A stretch of DNA of 64,000 bases. Origin: Rubinisphaera margarita (GTDB lineage: Bacteria; Planctomycetota; Planctomycetia; Planctomycetales; Planctomycetaceae). Position 1 is the first letter of the stretch, and each line of letters begins with the position of its first letter. The DNA lies in the NCBI RefSeq assembly GCF_022267515.1, contig NZ_JAKFGB010000003.1:186001-250000 (forward strand), given 5' to 3'. Of this stretch, positions 46,803-55,953 are shown piece after piece. The position numbers and the translations under genes are program-made. The notes under the pieces were generated by a model. It saw only the letters and a list, made by a program, of their open reading frames with translations, had not been told where the DNA came from and searched no databases.

Positions 46803-47387
46803 ATGCCCAAGCAGTATCTCCTGATCGATGGCTACAACCTCCTGCACGCTTCCGGAATGCTGTCTCGCACGATCGACGGAGTCGTGCTGGAGCGGGCTCG
46901 CTTCCGGATGCTGCGTTTTCTCGAAGCCCGTTTGAATCCTGGGGAACGGAACCGCACGTCGGTCATCTTTGATGTCGGTACCGGTCCGACCGCTCTGCCG
47001 GATCACGGCCAGTTCGCCGGCATGACGGTCCGATTCGCAGTGGGATATCCCGATGCCGACACACTGATTGAAGAGCTGATTCGTGAGCATTCCGCTCCAC
47101 GACAGTTGACCATCGTCTCCAGTGATCATCGTCTGCATAAAGCCGCCCGGACCCGACGGGCAAAGCCGATCGACAGCGATATTTTCTTCGATCGCCTCTC
47201 GCGCAGATCTGTCCGTTCAAAGCCTCGCCCTCAGACCGAGCCTGATACGAAAGCAATTGAACAGGAGATCTCAGAATGGTATGCCGCTCAGTTGCCCGAC
47301 GAGATCGAGACGCCCGAAGTCAAAGAAGCCCCGGACGAAGTCGAGTTCTGGAAGAAACGGATTCAGGAACTGGGAGACGAGTCGTAA
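46803..47387 (+). CDS. NYN-domain (YacP/Rae1-type) putative RNase
   Basis: 194 residues. The opening LLIDGYNLLHASG is the NYN catalytic Asp motif. VIFDVGT and DADTLIEELIRE with IVSSDHRLH supply the other acidic residues. This is the DUF901/YacP family, in which B. subtilis Rae1 is a ribosome-dependent mRNA endonuclease. The C-terminal ~60 residues are acidic and helical, without further motifs. Last gene of the ispA-dxs run; convergent with the PP2C gene. Confidence 0.87.
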   Translation: MPKQYLLIDGYNLLHASGMLSRTIDGVVLERARFRMLRFLEARLNPGERNRTSVIFDVGTGPTALPDHGQFAGMTVRFAVGYPDADTLIEELIREHSAPRQLTIVSSDHRLHKAARTRRAKPIDSDIFFDRLSRRSVRSKPRPQTEPDTKAIEQEISEWYAAQLPDEIETPEVKEAPDEVEFWKKRIQELGDES

Positions 47388-47460
47388 GGAACTTGAAGGC
47401 TTCAGCAGCAAAGCTTATCGGCGGTCGTCGACCGATGACGTGCTTCGCAGCCGGAGTCCG

Positions 47461-48729
47461 CTACCGCGGTATTCCGGTGAACAGCAGGTCGATGGCCCGC
47501 GACCACTCGAGGATTGCCTGACGATACTTGCGTTCGTGCGTGGCGTTGATGGCCTGTTCCTGTTTGGCATGAAATGCGTTCCAGTCGCATTTCCAGTTCG
47601 CTGCTTCGGCTGTGTTGGACAATCGGGCAGCAGCTTCGCCGAGCTTTTCAGCAGATGCGGCGTTGAGTCGGATGGCAGCCGTGCGATACGGACGGAAGAA
47701 AATCGTTGAAGAACCGTCTTCGGCCATTTCGAACTCGCCGGATGCAAATCGCTGTCGCTGGCGGCTCGTCAAATAGGAGCTGATCAGAAAGAACACCGCG
47801 AGAACTCCCAGCAGTGCCGCCGGGACGGCCCACTGATAGTACGAAAGCACGCCCGCTCCGATTCCCGCGGCCAGTGTGCCCAGGAAGAGTGCGAGCTGAA
47901 TGCGTCGTGTGTTCATCGGCGGGACCACGTATTCGACCGTAGCCGGCAACGTCGTTGAACCGTCCTGCTTGCTGACGCGGACGACAATGACCGTGCAGTT
48001 GTCAGCGCCTCCCCGGAGGTTGGCGAGATTCACCAGCAGCCGAGCCGCGTCGCTCGGGGGCAGATACTTTCCGTAGGTTCCGATCTCGACATCGCTGACG
48101 TATTTAGTCAGCCCGTCTGAGCAAACGATGAAGACATCGCCTGGCTGGTATTCGAACGGACCTTCGACATCGATCTTCACATGGGCTTCCGGGCCGAGGC
48201 AGCGGGTCAACACATGCCCGTATTTCTCAGGATCGACATCGACCAGGGACTGGTCGTGATGTTTGCGAAGCTTTTGTTCCCAGGCGACGGTGTGGTCGAA
48301 GGTCAACTGATCGACACGTTCTTCGCGAACGCGATAGATGCGGCTGTCTCCCGCATGGCCGACAATAAAACCATCTGCGTACATCACCAGCGATGAGCAG
48401 GTCGTTCCCATCCGCTTGAAGTCGCGGTTCTTCGTGCCGATGTCGTAGATGGCCCGATTCGCTTCGGTCATCGCTTCCAGCAACGCCTCGCTGGGATGCT
48501 CACGGCCTGATTTGTAGAAGACGTGAGGCAGGGTGTCGATGGCGGTTTTGCTGGCCAGTTCACCCACCTCATGGCCGCCCATGCCATCAGCGATGGCGAA
48601 CAGATGCCCGCGATTAAACCACTGCGTGTCTTCGGGGCAAAGAGTAATGCAATAACTGTCCTCGTTGTTCTGCCGCTTCATCCCCGTATCGGTTCGGGTC
48701 GCGTACTGAAACTTCGGAGTCCATTGCAT
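47461..48729 (-). CDS. PP2C-family Ser/Thr phosphatase with two membrane segments
   Basis: 422 residues from ATG 48729 (MQWTPKFQYATRTDTG); a GTG at 48807 would add 26 residues with a Pro-rich run. PP2C motifs present: RTDTGMKRQNNEDSY, IADGMGGHEVGE, GHAGDSRIYRV, SDGLTKYV and GGADNCTVIVV. A pair of membrane segments lies near 281-325, followed by a cytoplasmic ~95-residue tail. This tail is not common in PP2C. The natural partner is a Hanks kinase; one is at 24706, not adjacent. No clear ribosome-binding site. Confidence 0.88.
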   Translation of the reverse strand: MQWTPKFQYATRTDTGMKRQNNEDSYCITLCPEDTQWFNRGHLFAIADGMGGHEVGELASKTAIDTLPHVFYKSGREHPSEALLEAMTEANRAIYDIGTKNRDFKRMGTTCSSLVMYADGFIVGHAGDSRIYRVREERVDQLTFDHTVAWEQKLRKHHDQSLVDVDPEKYGHVLTRCLGPEAHVKIDVEGPFEYQPGDVFIVCSDGLTKYVSDVEIGTYGKYLPPSDAARLLVNLANLRGGADNCTVIVVRVSKQDGSTTLPATVEYVVPPMNTRRIQLALFLGTLAAGIGAGVLSYYQWAVPAALLGVLAVFFLISSYLTSRQRQRFASGEFEMAEDGSSTIFFRPYRTAAIRLNAASAEKLGEAAARLSNTAEAANWKCDWNAFHAKQEQAINATHERKYRQAILEWSRAIDLLFTGIPR

Positions 48730-48988
48730 AGAAGTCGAATCAACTGGATCGAAAGGACGGGGAGGGGGCCCGGAGACATCTGGGGCGTTCGAGCAATCGA
48801 CGGCCACAACTTGCTTCTGTCAGCCATGTCTGGTAGCTACGATACTACAATTCGATATGCAATTCCATGTGGCCAGTGGCTGCGGCGGAATTTGCAGGGC
48901 CAACGACGGGAGAGAAGACGCTCCCCGGATCGAGACGTCATCCGACGACTGTCATCCTAACCGAATCGAGTGAGTGAGATCTGAACGC

Positions 48989-49720
48989 ATGAGTTATCGA
49001 TTAAGTCTGACGATGATCCTGTTGGCCGCAGTGATGTCAGTAGGGGCGAGACCAGTCGTCGCCGATGAAGGAATTCTGGATCAGTTTCTTAATGAGGTCC
49101 AGGTGGGCGATGTTGAAGGACTCCTTGGACTGATGCACCCCAAACTGGCCGATCGCATCGACAAGCCGATTCTGGAGTGCTGGATGCAGGCGGTTTCGTA
49201 TCGCCTCGGGCAGGTTGAAGCTGTCTTTCCGGTCACCGACATCACGACCGATGACCGACAGGAAATGCAGTCGACGGTGAGTTTCACCAAAGGGACCGCT
49301 CGCGTTTCACTCACTGTCCTCAACGATTACATCGTTTCTTTCGAAGTGCAGTCGGACCAGATGACCAACTGGTTTCAGCGTCCGGTCAGCTTGAAGATCT
49401 ACCGCGATCGCGCAGAAGAGTTTCTGTCCGCCATGAAGGCCGGCGACTACGAGACGTGCCTGAGTCTTCTTCACGTTCAGGTGGCCGGCCAGCTCGAAGA
49501 AGAAACGCTTGAGGGCTATCACCAGAAGGTCCAGCAGACAATTGGCCAGCAGACCGAAGTTACGTTCAAGCAGGCCAAGCTGACGATCCTGGAAGACGAG
49601 CGACTGGAGCAAATCGATCTGTTCTACGAACTCAAGGGCGAGACCGGCACAATAGCCGCCGAGTTCGCCATCCGCTTTCAGGGCATGCAGGGGCAGATCG
49701 TCGGCTTCCGCTTCCGCTGA
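48989..49720 (+). CDS. Secreted two-repeat protein, DUF3887-like
   Basis: 243 residues from ATG 48989; the GTG at 48974 would add five residues. The signal peptide runs to about RPVVADEG. The mature part seems to have two similar halves, starting ILDQFLNEVQVGDVEGLLGLMHPKL and EEFLSAMKAGDYETCLSLLHVQV. Such LxxGDxxxxLxLL units recall DUF3887/NTF2-like folds. No catalytic residues are evident. It is divergent from the PP2C gene with ~260 bases between. Confidence 0.72.
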   Translation: MSYRLSLTMILLAAVMSVGARPVVADEGILDQFLNEVQVGDVEGLLGLMHPKLADRIDKPILECWMQAVSYRLGQVEAVFPVTDITTDDRQEMQSTVSFTKGTARVSLTVLNDYIVSFEVQSDQMTNWFQRPVSLKIYRDRAEEFLSAMKAGDYETCLSLLHVQVAGQLEEETLEGYHQKVQQTIGQQTEVTFKQAKLTILEDERLEQIDLFYELKGETGTIAAEFAIRFQGMQGQIVGFRFR

Positions 49721-49734
49721 GAACCCGGGACGGC

Positions 49735-49880
49735 GTTAGCAAGGCCTGCTTCAGCCGGCCTGATCAGGTCGCAGCTTCGTGCGTAAGGGGTATGCCTCCT
49801 GACGACCCCCAGCCTGCAAACGATCGAAAGTTTGCAACGGGCGCGCACAAACAGGGCACCTGAAAAGGTGCCCTTCTGTA
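49735..49880 (+). ncRNA. Candidate structured RNA
   Basis: The interval between two genes is rich in hairpins: AGGCC/GGCCT, CGCA-gcttcg-TGCG, GGGG/CCCC around a 15-base loop, GCAAAC-gatcgaaa-GTTTGC, and GGGCACC-tgaaaa-GGTGCCC at 49854-49874 followed by TTCTGTATTT. This resembles a short transcript with its own terminator. It matches neither tRNA, tmRNA, nor RNase P as I know them; SRP RNA lookalike pieces on the minus strand are incomplete. Strand is a guess from the terminator-like ending. Confidence 0.35.
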
Positions 49881-49917
49881 TTTCGACGGGGCGAACGGCT
49901 GGCGCTCTTGAGCCCGC

Positions 49918-50076
49918 TTAGAATTCGATGAACGGGCTCAAACGGCGAGCCTTTTCAACGATTTCCTGCTTTTCCGTATCATTCTTCGCGGCATTGTAGC
50001 GGGCGCGGAGCTTGGTGATCTTGGCTTTACGGCTGCGGCGACGGGACAATTCCCGATCTCGTTCGGTACGAGGCAT
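49918..50076 (-). CDS. DUF6800-like mini-protein, 52 residues
   Basis: Starts MPRTERDRELSRRRSRKAK and ends RRLSPFIEF. Highly basic N-terminal half, helical throughout, no cysteine. The pattern MPRT(E/D)RDRE..RRR...KL..L fits the planctomycete DUF6800 family as I remember it. GAAGG lies about 13 bases upstream. Basic and small, it may bind RNA or ribosomes but nothing is known to me. Upstream is divergent with mlaE; the candidate RNA lies just beyond its stop. Confidence 0.8.
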   Translation of the reverse strand: MPRTERDRELSRRRSRKAKITKLRARYNAAKNDTEKQEIVEKARRLSPFIEF

Positions 50077-50327
50077 GGTTGATAGTTGACCTTCAAAAGT
50101 ACTGTTTCACGAGGTGTCTGCTCCGCTGGAGAGACCCTCCTCGCGGCTCTAGCAAAGGCGTACTATAGAAAATTGTTCTCGGACGGTCAAACGCAACAGC
50201 ATGCTTGTTATCGTTTACGGAACTGGTCAGATTCCCCTCCCCGAGATCTGCAGAATCCGCTAACCTTCCGCTCCGGGGATCGAGGAGCGATCCCACTGCA
50301 TCTGGAATGGATTCTGAAGCAGACCGC

Positions 50328-51146
50328 ATGTCGACCGCATACGAACATCGCTGGAACCCGATCGAATGGCTGGGGGAGAAAATCGTCTCTCCGATCGCCG
50401 TGGTCGGCGATTTCACGCTGTTCTCGCTGATGGCCATCCGCTGGGCTCTGCTGGGAATTCCTCGTGGTTCCGTGCTCTGGCCCAATCTTTATCAGATTGG
50501 CGTGCTCAGTCTCCCGGTGGTGCTGGTGACCGGGGGATTCATCGGCATGGTGCTGGCTGTTCAGTCTTTTGATCAACTGAGGGTGATGCATCTGGAATCA
50601 CGACTCGGTTCTGTTGTGAATATGACCCTCGTTAAGGAACTCGGCCCGGTGCTGGCGGCGACGATGCTCGCCGGCCGTGTGGGCAGCGCGATTGCCGCAG
50701 AGCTCGGGACGATGCGCGTTACCGAGCAGATCGATGCTCTCGAAGCTCTTGGAGCCGATCCGATTCAATATCTTGTCGTGCCGCGGCTGCTGGGCTGCGT
50801 ACTCTTGATTCCGCTGCTCACGATCCTGGCCGATACCACCGGGATGTTATGCGGCTGGATCTTTTCGGTCACCGTTCTGGATATCAACAGCTACTACTAC
50901 TGGTTTCACACTTTCGAATACGTAACGCTGCTCGACCTGTACTCCGGCATCATCAAGAGCCTCGGGTTTGGGGCGGCGATTGCACTCGTCGCCTGCCATC
51001 GTGGCTTTCACGCTCGGGCAGGAGCCGAAGGAGTCGGAAACGCGGCGACGCAGACCTTTGTCTTTTCGTTTGTGCTCATTCTGTTTCTCGACTTCCTGGC
51101 CGGGGTGTTCTTGTCTCAGGTCTATCTCTGGATGGATGCGGCTTAG
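50328..51146 (+). CDS. mlaE: MlaE-type ABC permease
   Basis: Inner-membrane permease of a phospholipid transporter. 272 residues from ATG 50328; the in-frame ATG at 50307 and a further frame upstream are alternatives, none with a strong ribosome-binding site. Core motifs: GGFIGMVLAVQS, LGPVLAATMLAGRVGSAIAAELGTM (the MlaE signature region) and the C-terminal VGNAATQTFVFSFVLILFLDFLAGVF. Followed by the ATPase and MCE genes. Length is typical. In other bacteria Mla removes phospholipids from the outer leaflet of the outer membrane or delivers lipids. Confidence 0.93.
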   Translation: MSTAYEHRWNPIEWLGEKIVSPIAVVGDFTLFSLMAIRWALLGIPRGSVLWPNLYQIGVLSLPVVLVTGGFIGMVLAVQSFDQLRVMHLESRLGSVVNMTLVKELGPVLAATMLAGRVGSAIAAELGTMRVTEQIDALEALGADPIQYLVVPRLLGCVLLIPLLTILADTTGMLCGWIFSVTVLDINSYYYWFHTFEYVTLLDLYSGIIKSLGFGAAIALVACHRGFHARAGAEGVGNAATQTFVFSFVLILFLDFLAGVFLSQVYLWMDAA

Positions 51147-51226
51147 GCTCTTAGAACGGATCGAACGACTGGAAGTGCAGGTAGCGAACGATCTTCGGCC
51201 TGAAACGAGCGGCTGACGGAACAAGC

Positions 51227-52030
51227 ATGATGTATGACACGGAACCGATTCTCGAATTGCGACAGGTTGACCGAACCTTCGGCACCCAGGAAGTGCTGCG
51301 CGGGATCAATCTGGACGTTTATCCGGGTGAAACGCTGGTTCTAATCGGGGAAAGTGGTTGCGGAAAAAGCGTGACGACAAAACTGCTGGCCGGAATGATC
51401 GCTCCTTCCGCGGGCGATGTGTACTGGCAGGGAGGGGAAGTCCGTAAGCTCACGACGAATGAGAAACGTCGCCAGCGATTAAAGATTGGCTACCTGTTTC
51501 AGTCGGCGGCGCTCTTCGACAGCATGAACGTCTACGAGAATGTTGCATTCGGTCTGAAACAGAACACCCGGATGAAGTCGGTCGAGATTGAAGAGATCGT
51601 GTCGGAACGGATCCGCGATGTCGGGTTACCGATGGACGTCGCTGCGAAAAAGCCGGCCGAGTTGTCGGGCGGCATGCGGAAACGGGTCGGCCTGGCCCGG
51701 GCCCTGGCCATGGATCCTGAAATCATCATCTACGATGAACCGACCACCGGACTCGATCCCGTTATGAGCGACGTCATTAATGAACTGATTCTGTCGGTGC
51801 AGCGACGCCGGCCGGTCACGAGCATTGTTGTCACGCACGACATGCACACCGTTCGCAAAGTTGCCGATCGCATCGTAATGCTCTATCCGCTGCCGCGTCT
51901 GCACCCGGGTGAAGATCAGATCATCTTCGAAGGAACAGCCGAGGAGGCCTTCGAAGCGGAAGATCCCCGTGTGTATTCGTTCGTTCACGGCGATGCGAGT
52001 CAACGTTTACAGGAATTGCATGCTGCGTAA
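51227..52030 (+). CDS. mlaF: MlaF-type ABC ATPase
   Basis: 267 residues, start ATG 51227 with CGGA upstream. Walker A GESGCGKS near 42, signature LSGGM near 149, Walker B IIIYDEPTTGLD, and H-loop VVTHDMH are all intact. The tail from about 230 on (TAEEAFEAEDPRVYSFVHGD) matches MlaF-type ATPases. Middle member of the mlaEFD run. No mlaB (STAS) or mlaC (periplasmic carrier) gene is in the window. Confidence 0.94.
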   Translation: MMYDTEPILELRQVDRTFGTQEVLRGINLDVYPGETLVLIGESGCGKSVTTKLLAGMIAPSAGDVYWQGGEVRKLTTNEKRRQRLKIGYLFQSAALFDSMNVYENVAFGLKQNTRMKSVEIEEIVSERIRDVGLPMDVAAKKPAELSGGMRKRVGLARALAMDPEIIIYDEPTTGLDPVMSDVINELILSVQRRRPVTSIVVTHDMHTVRKVADRIVMLYPLPRLHPGEDQIIFEGTAEEAFEAEDPRVYSFVHGDASQRLQELHAA

Positions 52031-52096
52031 GAATCTGGCTGCCTCGACCGGATTTCATCGTGTTCTTTGCTTTGAATTTTGAATCACCGCCCCACC

Positions 52097-53281
52097 ATGA
52101 CAGAACGCCAACTCCAGTTTCGAGTCGGATTGTTCGTCGTCATCGCGATAGCGACAGGCGTCGTGCTGACCATCCAGTTCGGGAAGCTCGAACGTTACTA
52201 CGAACCCCGGTACGTCGTGCAGATTGAGTACGATGTTCTGACGGGCGTGCATCCCGGCACCCCGGTGCAGCAATCCGGCATCCCCGTCGGACGCGTCACT
52301 GACGTGGCGATCGACCGGAAGTCGCGCAAGGTGATCGTGACGGCTGAGATCCGTGAACGCTATCCGCTCGCCAGCGATGCGAAACCCCAGATTGTCCAGT
52401 CACTGCTGGGAGAGTCGCATATTGAGTTCTCTGTGGGCACCGGGGACGTTGTGGCAGCCAACCATCGCTTTAACGGCGTCGAAGCTCAGGATCCGTTTGA
52501 GGCGATGCAGCGGCTTGAATCGCGGCTGACCGATACGGTCGAAGTCTTTGCCGATACTAGCCGGGAATGGCAAACGGTCGCGCGGAATGTAAACTCTCTG
52601 CTCGAAACCAACGAAGGCAAGATCGATCAAATGGTCGAACATGCAGCCGTGGCACTCCGCCAGTTGACCGTCGCCATGCAGAAGGCGTCCGTTACATTGG
52701 ACGAGGCAAACGGCTTTATTGCCGACCCGGAACTGCAGATGGCTGTCAAAGAAGCGATGGTCGCCTTGCCGCAACTCATCCGCCAGACGGAAATGCTGGT
52801 GCAGCAGACACAGCAGACCATCGGCACGACAAACAACGCCGTCGCCTCACTGGGCAAGACGATGGATAACCTGGAAACTATGACGACTCCTCTGGCCGCC
52901 AACTCCGACCAGTTGATGGCGAGTGTGGCATCGAGCATGAACTCGCTCAATTCGACTCTGCATCAACTGAATCAGTTCAGCAAGCAGCTCAATGAAGGAG
53001 ACGGTTCCCTGCAGAGACTCTCGCGGGACCCGCAGCTCTATCAGAATCTGCAGTACGCCTCCTCATCCCTGGCGGCTCTGCTGAAGAATCTGGACCCGAT
53101 CGTTCGGGATATGCAGGTTTTCAGCGACAAAGTCGCTCGCCATCCCGAGGTGCTGGGTGTCAGCGGGTACCTCAAGGGTTCCTCCGGCGTGAAAGAAGCG
53201 ACGGTCACTCCAGCTTCGTCGACTGCTCCCAGCAATATCAAAGGCCGCGCGAGTGGCTTTCGACCATTCGGCGGCCCATAA
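52097..53281 (+). CDS. mlaD: MlaD-type MCE-domain protein
   Basis: 394 residues from ATG 52097; TTG at 52079 is in frame. One N-terminal membrane segment (RVGLFVVIAIATGVVLTIQF), then an MCE domain (EYDVLTGVHPGTPVQQSGIPVGRVTDVAI). The long C-terminal part (about 150-370) is helical and coiled-coil-like, Thr/Gln/Leu-rich, longer than E. coli MlaD (183 residues) and more like the tunnel-forming MCE proteins. It could bridge part of the periplasm and make a periplasmic carrier unnecessary. Confidence 0.9.
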   Translation: MTERQLQFRVGLFVVIAIATGVVLTIQFGKLERYYEPRYVVQIEYDVLTGVHPGTPVQQSGIPVGRVTDVAIDRKSRKVIVTAEIRERYPLASDAKPQIVQSLLGESHIEFSVGTGDVVAANHRFNGVEAQDPFEAMQRLESRLTDTVEVFADTSREWQTVARNVNSLLETNEGKIDQMVEHAAVALRQLTVAMQKASVTLDEANGFIADPELQMAVKEAMVALPQLIRQTEMLVQQTQQTIGTTNNAVASLGKTMDNLETMTTPLAANSDQLMASVASSMNSLNSTLHQLNQFSKQLNEGDGSLQRLSRDPQLYQNLQYASSSLAALLKNLDPIVRDMQVFSDKVARHPEVLGVSGYLKGSSGVKEATVTPASSTAPSNIKGRASGFRPFGGP

Positions 53282-53303
53282 TTGAAGGTTCGTCCGGCGC
53301 AAG

Positions 53304-53468
53304 TCAGCGCGTCATCAGGAAGACCAGCGTCAGGATGACGACGGCCACGATGAAATAGGTTCCGAACGCGACAAGGAACGGGACGGAATTATCGGTATCC
53401 GGAGCATCCGTCGGGTGGCGTTCGCTGTCAGGTTCATGACGATTCTGGGGGATATGTGAACTACTCAT
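53304..53468 (-). CDS. Small membrane protein, 54 residues
   Basis: Not long enough for most callers. The start has AAGGAG exactly seven bases upstream. The N-terminal ~30 residues are polar (Ser/Asp/Pro), then VPFLVAFGTYFIVAVVILTLVFLMTR is one clear membrane helix ending in a positive charge. Its stop is 23 bases beyond mlaD on the opposite strand. No family was recognised. Codon use looks normal and the ribosome-binding site is the best in the neighbourhood. Confidence 0.7.
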   Translation of the reverse strand: MSSSHIPQNRHEPDSERHPTDAPDTDNSVPFLVAFGTYFIVAVVILTLVFLMTR

Positions 53469-53765
53469 CTCTTTTCTCCTTAGGGAAAACTTGAGCAGGA
53501 CAATATCGCAAACAGTATGCCAGAGCTCTCCAGCAAATTCAAAATTCGACTGGACGCGTCTGCGGGAGCAAACTCAGCATGGCAGGGGATTGGCGCACTT
53601 GCGACTGCAGAAAAGCACGAAAATGCTCTCAAGTGTGCTGAAATCCCTTGGGAGTGGCGTGCGGCAATGACAGATGGCCAATGAGCGACCGATCGGGACG
53701 CCCCCGAACCGATTCGTTTTGCACCGCTGAGGCAAACTGACGCCATTCCCGATGTGATCGGGTGA

Positions 53766-55952
53766 TCAGTGGTTGGTGATGAACTCGCTGGAGTTCACAT
53801 AAGCCCAGAGCAGGTCAGACAGGCTGCGGGCAAGCAGGGTATTCCGTTCCGGTGTCGATTTCACATCACGCAGCGACGCGAGCACCTGTCGGAAGAGAGC
53901 CTGCTCTTTCTGCGTCGGCTTGCGGGACAGCACCTTGATGCAGACTCGTTCAAACTTCTCCTGGTCAGTCAGCGAGGTTTGAATCAGCTCCGCGAGGAAT
54001 GGATTCTTCTCGGGAGAGATGGTTTCGTCGACCAGGCTGCCATTCATCAACACCAGAGCCTGCGAGATCGTCCCGTCAAAGTGACTCGACTCGTTGTTCT
54101 CGTCGTTTTCATACGAGCTGACGAACTGCTGCACCCATTGATCGCGATTCTCCACATGACGCTCGCGATTTCGGATCGCACGATTTGAGTGACCGGCGAC
54201 GGCTAGCAGGGAATCGTAGAGCTGTTCGGGCGAGAGCGGTTTGAAGTACATGCGGGTGAACGCTGGCGGATTTCCCTGGTCCGGAGCATCTTCCCGATTG
54301 ACATCGCTGACACGGCTCGACAGTCGGTAGGCATCCGACAGGCAGATCCAGCGGTACAGCCGTTTGATGTCGTAGTCGTTCGACACGAATGATCGCGACA
54401 GGGTGGCAAACAGTTCCGGATGAGAGGGGGGATTGTGCGGGCCGAGATCGTCAACCGGTTGCGTGAAGCCGTAACCGAACAGTTGCGACCAGGTCCGGTT
54501 CACGAATGCCTGAGCCACAAGCGGGTCTTCGCCTTCCACGAGGAGATTGGCCAGCTGTTGCCGCCGCGAAACGGTCTCATCTTCGTCCACTTCGGTTCCG
54601 TTGTATCTTGGAAACGCGGCGTGCATCACACCATCGCGGCTCTCGTAATACGTCGGGCCACCCGTCTGGCGGTCACGCAGTTCGACCTGCGACATCTCAG
54701 AAGTGCCGGACGATCCGACGCGGGTTACAACGGCCTGTTTGAAGAAGCTGTTGAGTTCCCAGAACTCTCGCTGGCTGACCGAATAAAAGGGATGCTGGTG
54801 GCACTGGGCACACTGAATCTGGAATCCGAGCAGAGTGCGGGCTACGTACGAAGTCGCCGGCACCGCCTGATTGTTGAGATGGGCGACCAGAAAGTTGGCG
54901 GCTCCATTCTCTCGTGGATTTCCTTCCGCAGCGATCAGATCTTTGACAACGCGATTCCACGAACCGTTCCGGTCGGCCACGGCATACAGATACTCCTGCA
55001 GCGTCAGTCGATCGACCTGCGGATTCGGCGAACGGCCGACAAGCAGGTTCATCCAGTTCGTGGACCAGTGCAGCGCAAACGATGGAGACTCCAGCAGTCG
55101 ATCGACCAGCTGCTGATCGCGATCGGGCGACTGATCGGCCAGAAAACTCTGCAGTTCCGCTTCCGTGGGGATCCGACCGGCGAGGTCGAGATAAACGCGG
55201 CGGACCCATTCAAAGTCATCGGCAGACGGCGCCGGCGAAAATCCCCAGTCCTCCCAGCCGCTGGCGACCTGGGTGTTAATCGCTTTGATTACGTCGTCAT
55301 CGCGGCTGTAGGCGACACCGACCGGCTTGTTGTCCCGATCGCCCGGATGACCCTCGACGCTGTCGGCGGCAATCGGATCTGGCTGGTTGTGTGCGATGGC
55401 CCAGTCAATTGAAGGCAACTCGGGAGGAGGAGCAGGGAGGTCCATCCCGTCTTCGCCCGGCGAACGATCGTCGTTCGTTTTTGCGGAATCAGCGTCCGTC
55501 TGAGGACTCGTCTCGGCGATGTTCTGCGGAGGATCGACCTGATCGCGTTGGGTGACCCAATACCATCCGGTTCCGGCCACCAGTAATACGACCAGAGAGC
55601 TTGTCAGCAGAGCTGCAGCTTTGTGTCGTGAAGAGAACGTCTTTTCGCGTGGAAGAGCAGGAGCGTTCTGGACCGAAGCCTCCGTGAGCAATTCGTCCAG
55701 CAGGCTCTTCATGGAGTCGGCGGACTCCGACATCGCCATACTGGAAGAGATGTCGGTCGACTCGCCTGCAGCCATGCCAAAATCCCAATGGAGATGGCTG
55801 TGCAGTTCGAGATAGCGAACGTAAAGATCGCGAGCCGCTTCGTCGGTGGTGACGAGTTGTTGCAGTTCGGCTGCACTGGTCTCGTCGAGCCGGCCGTCGC
55901 AGAGTCGGCTGGCCAGTTCGCAGATCTTTCGATATTCGGGATGGCGTTCCAT
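53766..55952 (-). CDS. Anti-sigma-like protein fused to DUF1549 and DUF1553
   Basis: 728 residues. The first ~60 (LASRLCDGRLDETSAAELQQLVTTDEAARDLYVRYLELHSHLHW, in parts) resemble planctomycete FecR-type anti-sigma proteins. One membrane segment is at 112-132. The outside part carries DUF1549 (about 240-440) with a haem c motif C381-A-Q-C384-H385, then DUF1553 from about 500 on. It starts one base after the stop of the ECF sigma factor gene. Inference: a membrane-spanning sigma partner whose sensor is a cytochrome-like protein. DUF1549/1553 proteins are otherwise found with DUF1501. Confidence 0.85.
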   Translation of the reverse strand: MERHPEYRKICELASRLCDGRLDETSAAELQQLVTTDEAARDLYVRYLELHSHLHWDFGMAAGESTDISSSMAMSESADSMKSLLDELLTEASVQNAPALPREKTFSSRHKAAALLTSSLVVLLVAGTGWYWVTQRDQVDPPQNIAETSPQTDADSAKTNDDRSPGEDGMDLPAPPPELPSIDWAIAHNQPDPIAADSVEGHPGDRDNKPVGVAYSRDDDVIKAINTQVASGWEDWGFSPAPSADDFEWVRRVYLDLAGRIPTEAELQSFLADQSPDRDQQLVDRLLESPSFALHWSTNWMNLLVGRSPNPQVDRLTLQEYLYAVADRNGSWNRVVKDLIAAEGNPRENGAANFLVAHLNNQAVPATSYVARTLLGFQIQCAQCHQHPFYSVSQREFWELNSFFKQAVVTRVGSSGTSEMSQVELRDRQTGGPTYYESRDGVMHAAFPRYNGTEVDEDETVSRRQQLANLLVEGEDPLVAQAFVNRTWSQLFGYGFTQPVDDLGPHNPPSHPELFATLSRSFVSNDYDIKRLYRWICLSDAYRLSSRVSDVNREDAPDQGNPPAFTRMYFKPLSPEQLYDSLLAVAGHSNRAIRNRERHVENRDQWVQQFVSSYENDENNESSHFDGTISQALVLMNGSLVDETISPEKNPFLAELIQTSLTDQEKFERVCIKVLSRKPTQKEQALFRQVLASLRDVKSTPERNTLLARSLSDLLWAYVNSSEFITNH

Positions 55953-55953
55953 A

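Noticed and set aside
49735..49880. Signal-recognition RNA or TPP riboswitch
   Set aside because: The SRP apical loop GGAA with closing CC/GG is absent, and the TPP core AUAAUGCCAG is missing. Also no gene follows on the minus strand for a riboswitch.
53480..53746. 88-codon frame on the - strand
   Set aside because: Mixed composition, no ribosome-binding site and no motif.
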